In this document: piece by piece, positions 50,923-60,000 of the stretch | Position numbering within the stretch: position 1 is the stretch's first letter | How the letters are laid out: every line of letters starts with the position of its first letter | Origin: Purshia tridentata | Taxonomy: Eukaryota; Streptophyta; Magnoliopsida; Rosales; Rosaceae | Assembly: GCA_003254885.1 (NCBI GenBank) | Contig: QANT01007006.1 | Span: 1-60,000 of the forward strand | Direction of reading: 5' to 3' | Length of the DNA: 60,000 bases | Translations under genes and position numbers: made by a program | Notes under the pieces: generated by a model | Seen by the model: only the letters and a program-made list of their open reading frames with translations | Told to the model about the DNA's origin: nothing | Database searches by the model: none

Positions 50923-51219
50923 GTGTGCTCTGTCACAGGCGTTGAAGCCGTAGATTCATACAGGAATTCTTCGGAATGTGCCATTTCGGGGACTATCGCA
51001 GGAGTTGCAACCTCAAGATTTAAAGACTTTTGCCACTTTCTCATAGGCATCGGAGTGCAGAAAGCCCTAAAAAAGGCTAAACTCGTTGAGAGGCGCCCAG
51101 AGAAACTCAAGTTAGCATCTCCAAGAGAAGACCTCAAGGACCTAAAACTAGCAATTCTCTTAGCAGGATTTTGGGCATCTCCATTGGGGCTTCTCACAAC
51201 CTTTCATTCGAACCGGTAA
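50923..51219 (+). CDS. Unrecognised ORF of 98 residues in mitochondrial-type DNA
   Basis: The frame contains a basic helical stretch (IGVQKALKKAKLVERRPEKL) and a hydrophobic end (LAILLAGFWASPLGLLTTF). There is no family match. A minus-strand frame covers the same bases (50814-51197), so coding strand and reality are uncertain. It lies close to the 50578-50820 frame. Confidence 0.25.
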   Translation: MCSVTGVEAVDSYRNSSECAISGTIAGVATSRFKDFCHFLIGIGVQKALKKAKLVERRPEKLKLASPREDLKDLKLAILLAGFWASPLGLLTTFHSNR

Positions 51220-53585
51220 ACTTCTTCTTCGGAGCCACGAGGCCTCTTCTTTTTGTAATTTCTAGTCCGATTCCAGTCTGATTCTACTGATTGAGTCCCC
51301 ATCTCCACCTTCGACCCAGGCTCGATCGGCAGAACCAGACAAAAATAGGGGATTTTCTACGATTTTTCCAACCGACGGCAAAGATCCAAACCAAGGCCCT
51401 ATTATATAGTAGAAAAAAGCCTCGGACCAAGAGGAGTGATCTCTATCCTGAGATTCAAGCACCCATCGATCAAAGAAGTAGAAGTGAACCAAAGGTGGAA
51501 CTCCACCCAACCGATAGAAAAGAGCTAAGGTTCCCATTCGAGCACCCATTATTCTAGAAGTCGGAAGAGACTACAAGCCGATGCCTACAAACAGAATAAG
51601 GTTCGGGAGGGGTAGTTAAATCCACGGTCTCTGGCAGCAACTAGTCTCGAACGGAAGGAGTTGTTTTGAAAGAGCCCAAAGGGCGATGGCCAATCAAAGC
51701 ACCCCTTCCCATCATTCTTGAGCCTGTTGGAATTCCTCGTGTCGGAAGAAAGAAAGCGAAGCTGAGGTTCTGCATCTATAGTTATAGTAGCACGCCAAAC
51801 GGGAACTAAGCGGGAGAGCGGAGCTCAAACCTAAATAGGAGTTCTTTCAGTTCATCTCTCCGGAGGCTGGGCCACAAGAAGCCATCTCAGGATTCTCACC
51901 TGCAATACAAGCACTAACCTTGGAGTGAAGCTGCTGAATCGACCTCTGAGAAGGAAGAAGAACAAGAGAAGAGCTACTGCGGTGGAGGAACAAGCCTTCG
52001 TGGCTGCACCTGTAAGGTTACAGTCTCTTTCTGTTTGCTCTGACTTTATTCCCGAACTCTTTCTAAATGCTCTGGTGGAGCTGGAGAAGCAAGACTGAAT
52101 TCCAGACAGACTCTGATCTCCATTTTTGACTCAATTGAGTATCTTAGTCACCGATGCCATATAGGCATAACAGGCGTCTGGAAGAAAGAGTGGGCACTGC
52201 CGCAAGGGCTGAGGCCGAATGAATATAGAACTGGCACGGAGGAAAAGAATCGCAATAGCCAAGAAGGGGAGCGATAACTCAAAAGTAGGGACATAGTATT
52301 GGCTGAGAAAGAGAAAGCGAGGCAAACTCATTTTCTGAAGCAAAAAGCCGAGCTAACTACTATCAAGGGGCTCCAAAGAGATCCAACTCATAGAGAAGAC
52401 AGCCGAATTTGACAGGAGTAGCCCTTGAGACCAAATAAGCTCGTCTCAAGGATAAACAGGCCGACCTGGTCTTGGACAGAGATCAGGGAAAAAGAGGAAA
52501 GGCTGCAAGTGGAAAGTGATGGGAAGAAATCTGCAATAAGCGGCACCAGGAGCGGAGAGTTATTTTGCTTTGAGGGAAATCAAGCTTACGGCCGACCGCG
52601 CTAGAAGGAGGAGCAGTTCCAGCAACCGAGGATTCCACTGCGGCAGTGCGGAGCGCATGGAAATGAGAAGCGGAAGCTGCTGCTCTAAATAGACATCTAC
52701 ATAAACAGAGCTTCTCGCTGCAGAAGCTTCAACAGCCCGGTTGCTCCTATCGTTCCAGTAGCCCCAGTGGCTGAGGCACCAGGGGCCCCTGTTGAGGTTC
52801 TGAAGCAGATGGTGCCTCAAGCGCCATCAACCTCATCAGCGGCAGAAACTCCTCGGGCTCACTCAGCTCATTCGCAGGGGGGCAAGAGAGCAGCTATATG
52901 GTCTGTTTTTCTAGAAACGTCGAAGGAATAGAAGACCCCCGGCACCTCAACTCACTGACTTTAGTGGGTGCTTTACTCATCCAGTTCATGAAAGAGCTTA
53001 GGGTGTACGCTCGGCAAAGAATGCTTCAGTTGACAGGGAAGCTTTTGGCCGACTGGAAGCCATATCCAGTGAATGTGATAGAGATCTCCTGGCCGACACT
53101 AACTGTATTTAAGACCACTATAGTATGATGGACTAGGCGTCCCCAACTGCTACTGCTTCTTACTTCCCCTTCCGGTCTTTCATCAAAAAAAATAATATAG
53201 ATATAGATAGGAGCATTAAATCAAACTCTCTTCGAGTCCTATTGCCAAGTGAGATTCTGAAAGAGATTGTCACTTCGCCTATATAAAAAATGCAATCGTC
53301 ACTAAAGGCAATCGTTCTATTTGTTAGCCTCATGTCTCGAAAGCAATCGGACTAAGGAAGGCAACCGTCACAACTGCAACACCAACCGTCTCTCTTCTTG
53401 TAACTGAAACAACCGAAATCGAATCCGCATAAGCAATTGAATAAGAACCCGCAGGCTGTGAAGGGGACTAAAAAAGAGTATATCGTCCCATTTGAAAATA
53501 AGAAATAAGTAGTTAGGACTTCGAGCTCTGCGACTGCCTTACCTGCCTTAGCGTGTGCCGGTGGATGGCTTGAAGGTTCAGATTC
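51220..53585. other. Mitochondrial-type spacer, possibly with decayed retroelement sequence
   Basis: The plus strand at about 52140-52540 shows broken frames rich in Lys, Glu, Gln and Arg that look like a decayed coiled coil. At about 52735-52900 a frame reads VAPVAEAPGAPVEVLKQMVP, an Ala/Pro linker-like stretch. Stops and shifts interrupt everything. Since a gag relic lies at 53586-54368, part of this may be related retroelement debris, but I cannot show it. Confidence 0.35.
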
Positions 53586-54368
53586 CTAAAAAATACGAGA
53601 AGAAGAAGCGCCTAGTACCGACAATACATCTACTACAGTTCTTGTTGCTTTCGATCCCGATTTAACATACGCGAAGGAGCGAGCCCTCAAAGTTCGGCAG
53701 TGGGCAGTTCGATGCCCCTTATACTGGTGGTACTCACAGTACTGCCTCATGTTGACGCCGGGCTTATCCTCCGGGGGTTGTGGAAATGGAGGAGGAAGCT
53801 TGAAGGCCGGGTTCATCTTTAGTTCCCGCAGGATCACATCAAGTGGTTTGCAGAGGGGATAAAATGTTCTTGAACGGTCGTCCGTCCGAAATCTCTTCTT
53901 TCCGTGAGATGAACTCTCTCCACCGGCATTACCGGGTTTGAGAGTGCTAGCCACCGTTTGCCCTGTTGGGACTATCCCGGTAGGGACTGTGCTCTTCTTT
54001 TCTTCTTCCAAGCGGGCGTATTTCTCCGTCTTCTGAATCAGCTCCTCAAAGTTGTCTGGAATGCTTTTTACCAGGGACTCATAGAGCCTGGTGTTCCTCA
54101 ACAGAGCATTGCGGTAAGCCATGATGGCTGTCTGCTCGTCGCAATGATCGATGTCAGCGACCACCTCCCGGAACCGCCGATTTCATTCTCTGATGCCTTC
54201 CCCGCGATTCTGTCGAATCTGGAAGAGAGCGTCAATACACTTTTTGACACGGGTATTGTGCCAAAAGCGTTGGAAGAACGCGGTCTGAACTTCATAGAAG
54301 TTCCACAGGGACTCCTTCCTGAGCCCTAGAACCCTTTTTAATGGGAGAAACATCTGCTGGGCTAGCAC
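53586..54368 (-). pseudogene. Ty3/gypsy-type gag relic with one premature stop
   Basis: The minus strand reads a retrotransposon gag domain: WNFYEVQTAFFQRFWHNTRV, then CIDALFQIRQNRGEGIRE, a TGA stop (54183-54185), then in the same frame NRRFREVVADIDHCDEQTAI, the block YESLVKSIPDNFEELI and KTEKYARLEEEKK. It ends in a His/Cys cluster CEYHQYKGHRTAHC. This order fits the retrotransposon gag family (PF03732) of plant gypsy elements. The N-terminal part of gag is missing, and no protease, reverse transcriptase or LTR is seen next to it. It is intact apart from the single stop, so decay is mild. Confidence 0.8.
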
Positions 54369-54371
54369 AGT

Positions 54372-57300
54372 GACAGCACAATAATATCAAGGCCTCTCCA
54401 GTAAGGCTGCTTGGAAACAAGACCGAACAATCGCTACGTTACGCTCAGCAGGCCGGAGTGCGCTAGCGTGCCCTGTACTTGATCAGCTCTAAGGCTGGTT
54501 CAGGGACTCCGTTTGCTTGCTCCGGAGAATGCTCCGTTGTTGGCTTGTCGAATAGAGATTTTCTTGGTGTGAAGTAGTTGTCAGTGGGCCGACCTTTCCC
54601 CCATTCCCCGTCTCGCATCCCTAGCTAGACCCGGGCCCATGAGGAGAGAGGTCCTATATCCTAGCCTATGTTTTCAGCGATTCTATCTCTTTCACGATAA
54701 GCGGCTTAGCTTAGTTTGTGTATTGAATCTAGAGGAGGTCAGTGTGCAGTGATTGGAAGTGAGGTGGGTAATCCTATTATAATATAAGACTCTTAGTGTA
54801 ACTGCATCGTCTGCTAATCGTAGTTACATGCATGAGGTTCAAGGACGAGTGGAGTGGAGTCAAGTGAGCAAGCAGAGGTTCACGTTCAAGAGAGAGATTC
54901 AATCCTGGCGTATCGCGGAAAACAGGCCAGCTAAGGATCAAGGAATTGAGTAACAGGGGTTGCTTCCAGCAACAGCTTCCACTACGGCTGGCTGCTTATC
55001 AGCCTCCGCTTGCAGGTCGGAAGAATAGAGAAGGAATGGAGTGTAGTCAGGACCATAAGCTTCAGTATCGGCCCCCTTTCCTTTTGTTTGATTTGTGCAT
55101 CTATCTTAGGCTTGTGGTAAATAGTGAGCAGTTAGTATCGGTGGGCAGCGCTTTACTCTCTTCCTTCCGGTCTTTCATGGCTGGCTGAACTGTTAACTCA
55201 CCGAGAAGATCTTGCGGACGATGCAGTTACACTGATAGTGTTCTCGTCTTTGAGTCTTCTCTGCTCTTCCTTTCTATTCTATGATATAACATAACATACA
55301 TATACGCTCAATGAAAGCAAGGATACGGCTCACCTGCGACTGGATTGACTCTTTTTCTTTCAAGTAAGATGGATGAGATGGAAATTGACCAGCGTAGAAA
55401 AGGGAAGTGCGCTCCGGCCTGCCGGAACTACATGAAAGAAGCTACAGATCCCCGTAGTCTTGTATTATACACTAGCACCCTTGCTTCACGCTCCTCCCTT
55501 TGATTGCTACATGAAACTCTGACGGTACGGAATGGAATCTAAGTCACGGAACTAGAATGCAGTAGCGCCTTGCGGGATACGGAGCAAACGTAGGAGCATT
55601 CTTTCTTTATAGTAGGAAAGTCGGTTGTATTCTTTCCCCACTTTTAGTCGGCAAGTAGTATTCGCCTAGGAAGGGGCTTGGGCGGTGGACTGATCGACCC
55701 ACTTTATTTAATAACCTTCTTCCTCCTGCTCTTCCGTCCGGTTTATGGAATGTTTACCGAATATTCAGATAAGAAAAGTTACTAAACGAAGCTATGACTT
55801 TCCTTCTTCAGGAATTGAGTAAAGTGCTTCCAACTCTGAGCTAGTGTTAACACTGCTTGGTTAATCATATCAGTATTCGTTCCCTTCCCACCATGGCAAC
55901 ACTGGTACTTTCACTTTAAGCTTCGGGACCGTGACTATTAAGCTTAAGCTCGCCATTAGCTTTTGAATAGGTTCCGTCAGCATCTGTAGTTTGCTGCTTT
56001 CAAGCCGTAGTGAGATAGTGACTGTTTTGGCCCTCCATTTTGTTTGGGGGGTACTTTAGTCAGTCTCTAGTAGTGTAGTCAGGCTTGTTCTTGCTTCTGG
56101 CCTACGTGCGCCAAGAGCGGAGGAAGCCGTAGGGAGACCGGTCGACCGAGAATCGTTGATCGAGATCGGAGCAGGATATGGTTACCGTTAGTTCGGGCCT
56201 TTCAGTTCCCTCACTCCACTCTCCATCATTGACTCTTCACTCAATATTGGCATGAACCCGAAGAGCAGCTCAAAGAAGGAGTTAATAAAACGAGAAGGCA
56301 AGGAGGGTTCAGCCACCCGTGCGTAAGCCTTGTTCGAATAACTCTTTGCTTATGTATAAAATCACTCAGAAAAACCACATACCACTGAACCAGTTGGAGA
56401 ACTGTTGGATAGCTTAAGCGGGGAATGTCCATCAAAGCCCTATTTGAGTAAGGCGGAGGTCCAGAATGGGAATAGAATTCGGTGCTATTGCTCCGGGTAA
56501 GAGCAGGAGATGGGAAAAGGGGCCTGGCTGACTTGAATTAGTTTGAAAGTGAGGAAGAGGGGCGTCAGAAGGGTATGCCAGCCAAGTCTTTGAAGTTGGA
56601 GGTCAGCACTCGGCAAGGTCAGGTTTACCTGAGAGGTAGCGCGCTTCGCAGCAGGCATGAAGCTCAGGCTTTCGTAAAGAGCAACTCGCATAGTTGACTT
56701 CGCGAGGTGAGCTAAGCTCACTTATGATCTACTGAAGATATCAAATAGCATCACGTTCAGGAAAGGCTTTCCCTTTTATTCTGGGTAAACAATCCTCGTA
56801 TCAATAGAGGTACGACTAGAAAATCCTCTTTCTGAATACTAAATCAATTGAAAAAGTCAAACTCAACGGCAAAAGACGCTAGAGAAAGCCTCTCCTACCG
56901 GTCTGTTGTGTACTTATGTCTTTTACCATTATTTGGCCCATCCGTAAAGTAATCCATCCATCAAGCGGAATTTCATCCCAGGAAGGCCACCAGGAGAAGC
57001 AGCCCAGAAAGCCCTCTTCCGCGGATGACCTACCGCAAGCACCCGATCCCTACGCATCCAAAGAAGCCAAATCAGAGACTTCTGATCCCTCCAATGCTTC
57101 GCTTCCCGGGTTGAATGAATCTATTCTGTTCGGTCCGGACGTTGATACGTAAGTAATAGACACTGGTCATTCCCCCGTCGCCTGGTCCCAATGATGCAGG
57201 TACGAGCCTCGGGGGTTGAGTAGCAGATTGAGTTTTCTATGATCCAATCGGCCGGATATCGATTCGATAGAAAGAAAAGGTCAAGGAGTGGAGTACTCGC

Positions 57301-57804
57301 CTTCGCTGGCTCACGAGAGGATGGATGGTAAGCCAAGCCTGTCCCCTGCCGCTGATCGTTCCCGCTGCGCAGCTTCCTAATAGGAATGCAAAATACAAAC
57401 AACTACCTAGAAACCTAGCTACAGGAAGAAAACTACAGAACTACTAGCTACTAGGAGAGGAGAGGGAAAGGCCTTACTCTATTCCTTCCGGAATAGCGGC
57501 CTTAGAAAAGGTTAGCTTCTCTTTGATCAGTCCTGAAAGATCAATAAAAAAAAGAAGAAAACGATAGTGTCAAGAGGATAAGCTACCCCCCTATTATAGG
57601 ATCATTTGAAGATACCTTCGACTTAGATCAAAATAGCATAATTCGTTTAGCCGATAAAAAAAAAAAAAAAATAGAAATAGCGTATGAAATACGCCCAAAG
57701 ACTCCCATGCCTTTCTTGGTTGGACCAACCCAACCGGCGATTTCCGACAAGTCTTTCTTCATTTTTAGAGCAAGAAGCGGTGAATCTTAAAAAAAAAGCT
57801 TATG
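54372..57804. other. Mitochondrial-type spacer upstream of rps1
   Basis: Short frames (54946-55188, 56241-56435, 56485-56721, 56916-57152, 57121-57402) have no family match. The 56916-57152 frame is Ser/Pro/Glu-rich and overlaps nothing convincing. The last 200 bases before rps1 contain A-rich runs (57655-57673 and 57788-57798) and should be the native upstream region of the mitochondrial gene. Confidence 0.5.
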
Positions 57805-58407
57805 ATGAGCATCTATTTGAGTCGATTATTTCCAAGATCTAATTCAAGTTTTTTCTTATGTAGTGGAAATGCCTTACAATCTGAAGTTTTACGCTTAAGG
57901 GAAGAAATGTTCTTGGTGGATGCAGGACCCGGGACCCCCAGAATTTGTATGCAAGATGAGCCTACAGGAGTGCCAATCAACCGAGCCGCCAGGTTTGAGA
58001 ATAAGGTGGGATCCCTGGATGTAGTGGCCGGTGAATCACTGATCAAAGAGCAGATTTTGGAGAGATTCTTCATCGATGTAGTGGCCGGTGAATCACTGAT
58101 CAAAGAGCGAGCAGCCGCCAGGTTTAATGATTTGGTGGGATCCACAGATGTAGTGGCTGGTGAACCGCTTCTTCTTCTTCCGCGAAGATTCAGACAAACC
58201 CGAGCTTGGATGGAACTGAACAAGATTTGGCGAACGAATACAAAGGTAAGGGGCTTTATTATTAAGAAAATAAAAGGAGGTTATTTCGTAGCCATCGCGG
58301 GTTTCATTACTTTTCTTCCATTCCGAAAAAGAAAAAAAAGGACAAAGAATGATCGATTCACCATTGAGAGCATTAACCCCAAAACGATGAATATTGCGGT
58401 GTTCTAA
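57805..58407 (+). CDS. rps1: Ribosomal protein S1, mitochondrial type
   Basis: An intact frame of 200 residues starting MSIYLSRLFPRSNSSF and ending NPKTMNIAVF, matching rps1 of angiosperm mitochondrial genomes over its whole length. An extra ATG lies one codon upstream (57802); I chose the second because the family starts MSIYLS. The middle contains three copies of the motif DVVAGE, two of them within near-identical DVVAGESLIKE units. The C-terminal part is basic (KIKGGYFVAIAGFITFLPF, then a Lys/Arg run). In mitochondria the product is part of the small ribosomal subunit. There is no transit peptide and no nuclear-type promoter here, so a nuclear copy would not be expected to work. No frame damage is visible. 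Confidence 0.9.
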   Translation: MSIYLSRLFPRSNSSFFLCSGNALQSEVLRLREEMFLVDAGPGTPRICMQDEPTGVPINRAARFENKVGSLDVVAGESLIKEQILERFFIDVVAGESLIKERAAARFNDLVGSTDVVAGEPLLLLPRRFRQTRAWMELNKIWRTNTKVRGFIIKKIKGGYFVAIAGFITFLPFRKRKKRTKNDRFTIESINPKTMNIAVF

Positions 58408-60000
58408 CAGCGGCAGATCAAACAAGAACTTATTTGTTTCTAGATGAATTTGTTTCAACAACCGATCCTTGTCCGTGCGTGGAAGGAGGAGAGTTGTAGC
58501 CGGATCGAACTCCCTTGACCTCTGAAGCGCTTGGACATAGGATTTCCGGCCTTTGGTCGCGCCTTGACATCTTTCAGTGGGTCGCCCCCGCTCCACCTCT
58601 GTCTGTAGTAAGCGCTCTCGGCTTCTATTCGGGTGGATGGCCTTCATCGTTTCCAGGGGTCGATCATAACTCCCTTGACTGACCTCTTTAATTGGGTCGC
58701 GGTCGGGCCTTTGTAGTAGGGTGGGTCGAAGAGAGAGAAGATGGTTGCTTAGCAGCGGAAGCTGGGGATCGAGAAGCGGAGGGAGAGCTTAGGCTTGAAA
58801 TGGAGCTAGGATACCGGTATTTTTCCCTCCCCTGGATCCGAGTCTTTCTCTTCTCCTGGACCGAGCACCGAGACCGAGGAAAGAGAGGCTGGATACGAGT
58901 CTGATGAGATCAGAGCCAGTGAAGAGAAGAGAGAAGGCTGACTCTGCTAGGCTGGCTTGCTTGTTCGACTAGAGCACATAAATAAGGTAGCTTGCTTACT
59001 TAGTGTGAAACGCTAAGGCCAATTAAGCAACGTTAATGGACCGTATAGCTCCCTATTACAGATGGCTTTCACAGGGCTTCTTTTTAGATCAAATAGGCCA
59101 TAGAAATTAACTCATAACAGAAGCTAGAGGACAGTATTCGTAGGACGGTATTCGTGGACAGAGCAAGCAACGGACAGCTTGAACAGGATAAGCGGGCAGG
59201 AAAAGGAACAAGGGAAAGGACGGGACAGGATTCGAAGGGATTGGACATATTTACAGGAAACAAGCAAGGGACATATGACAGAAGACAGGACCGAAGACAG
59301 GGCCAGAGGATCTCTTTCAAGGACGGTATTCGTGGACGGATGAGCGATTGGACCGCCTACAGGACAGTTACTGGACAGATGCGGCCGTTACCAGTTGACA
59401 GATGACAGACAGAAGAGCGGGAAGTCGCTCTATTTAAAGGACGGGAATTGCACATTAAAGGAAGGGAATCGTGTACTGAGCTAGCCTGCCTTGAACTTGA
59501 AGTAGGTAGTCTCTCCTATATCTGATAGCTTAAACTGGCCACTACAAAGAAATTGCCATAGATCGAAACTTATTCCAGGCTTAGTATCTCCGGATAGACC
59601 CTATAAAAGAAGACGAGTCATAAAGGCAAATATCTAACAATTTCAGGGGGGCACATCCTAACTGAATAGTACTCGCAGGTTCTCTTTTCCATATGTTCTT
59701 CCCGATGCCCTATCCGACAGCCGTTAACTGCCTTGCAGGGAATTCCTTACTCAAAAGTATGAGAGTGCGGCATAGCAAGAGTGAATCCTCCTACCTCCTT
59801 CTAACGCTTATCTCTTTTCTTGCTTCCTTGCTTTAATCCAATAGGCCGGATTCCTTGCTTGCATCCCTTTGATTGCTTAGTATCTCCTCCTTGCCGCACT
59901 CTTCTGGTACAAAGCAAAGGACTAGACTGAAAATTTTGTATATAAAGAAGAGTTCTGTCTTTCTTCATTCAAGTAAGATAGTTTATCGAGAAACCTTCGC
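58408..60000. other. Mitochondrial-type spacer downstream of rps1
   Basis: The minus-strand frame at 58093-58647 overlaps rps1 and is its shadow plus spacer. The frames at 58692-58904 and 59084-59405 are unrecognised. A stretch of repeated GGACAG-like words lies at about 59130-59410. The window ends inside this DNA. Confidence 0.5.
59130..59410. repeat. Degenerate GGACAG/ACGG word-rich tract
   Basis: GGACAG, GGACGG, GACAGG and GACAGAAGACAGGA words recur through about 280 bases, and GGTATTCGTGGAC occurs twice (about 59143 and 59324). The spacing is irregular, so this is not a clean tandem array. It looks like an expanded low-complexity tract in mitochondrial spacer. Confidence 0.5.

Larger units (their letters stand above)
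47330..60000. other. Plant-mitochondrial-type DNA (NUMT or assembly junction)
   Basis: From about 47.33 kb the AT-rich nuclear style stops. The DNA becomes evenly mixed in base composition, without microsatellites or MITEs, with low gene density and many short random frames. It contains a complete mitochondrial rps1 and a retrotransposon gag relic, both usual in angiosperm mitochondrial genomes. The block runs to the window end, so its right border is not seen. The exact left border is uncertain by some tens of bases. I found no tRNA, rRNA or group II intron domain V by eye. Confidence 0.75.

Noticed and set aside
58093..58647. Minus-strand frame of 184 residues overlapping rps1.
   Set aside because: It is the antisense shadow of rps1 extended into spacer. 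rps1 is clearly the real gene.
47330..60000. Search by eye for tRNA genes, rRNA, group II intron ends or other mitochondrial core genes, and for CRISPR-like arrays.
   Set aside because: Nothing besides rps1 could be recognised. No regularly spaced repeats were seen.

Overview
The first 47.3 kb is nuclear DNA of a eudicot plant. It is AT-rich, and its genes have short GT-AG introns and long 5' and 3' flanks. It carries simple repeats and many small DNA transposons. The proteins look like those of woody rosids, possibly Rosaceae, but I cannot fix the family from sequence alone. From about 47.33 kb to the end (about 12.7 kb) the composition changes abruptly. The DNA becomes more GC-rich, nearly gene-free and plant-mitochondrial in style. 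It contains an intact mitochondrial-type rps1 and a broken Ty3/gypsy gag. This is either a large recent nuclear copy of mitochondrial DNA (NUMT) or a chimeric assembly join.

Gene layout, nuclear part: a short MAPK-substrate-like protein (724-1068, minus); a three-finger CCCH protein of the AtC3H17 type (2942-5653, minus, 3 exons); a mitochondrial NADH-cytochrome b5 reductase-like protein (6569-10434, minus, 13 exons); an Asp/Glu racemase-family protein (13969-15296, plus, 2 exons); a NUDT19-like NADH/NADPH pyrophosphatase (16300-18410, minus, 6 exons); a second CCCH protein, C3H39/C3H12-like (19391-21151, minus, 2 exons); a RanBP2-type zinc-finger protein (24753-25591, minus, 3 exons, the last only 14 nt); an intronless OTP82-like PPR-DYW RNA-editing factor (30541-32751, plus); an ENOD93-like membrane protein (33063-34104, minus, 4 exons); and a short SPT2-like chromatin protein (44142-44963, minus). 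The exon structures were resolved by hand from GT/AG sites, reading frame and family match. All of them close in frame.

Between 28 and 44 kb lies a dense cluster of non-autonomous DNA transposons, most with readable terminal repeats and target-site duplications (TSDs): a hAT MITE (28669-29337), a MULE-type hairpin MITE (34592-34973), a Tourist-like element (35921-36630), two CACTA elements (37840-40492 and 41845-43809, the second with a nested Tourist MITE at 43302-43746), and a hAT element (40518-41486). None encodes a recognisable transposase. A tRNA-derived SINE sits in an intron of the RanBP2 gene. An AT-rich segment of about 400 bp occurs twice (37.1 and 45.9 kb).

The genes do not form a pathway or operon. 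Several (cytochrome b5 reductase-like, NUDT19-like, OTP82-like, ENOD93-like) act in organelles and bear on NAD(P)H use, RNA editing or respiration, but I read that as coincidence. The order looks like an ancestral eudicot block that is split between chromosomes 1 and 5 in Arabidopsis. I found no convincing new enzymatic or defence system. The most unusual material is the mitochondrial-type block with its retrotransposon fragment, the transposon cluster, and several departures at key residues (DKW instead of DYW, a missing second racemase cysteine, a C-x1-C RanBP2 finger).
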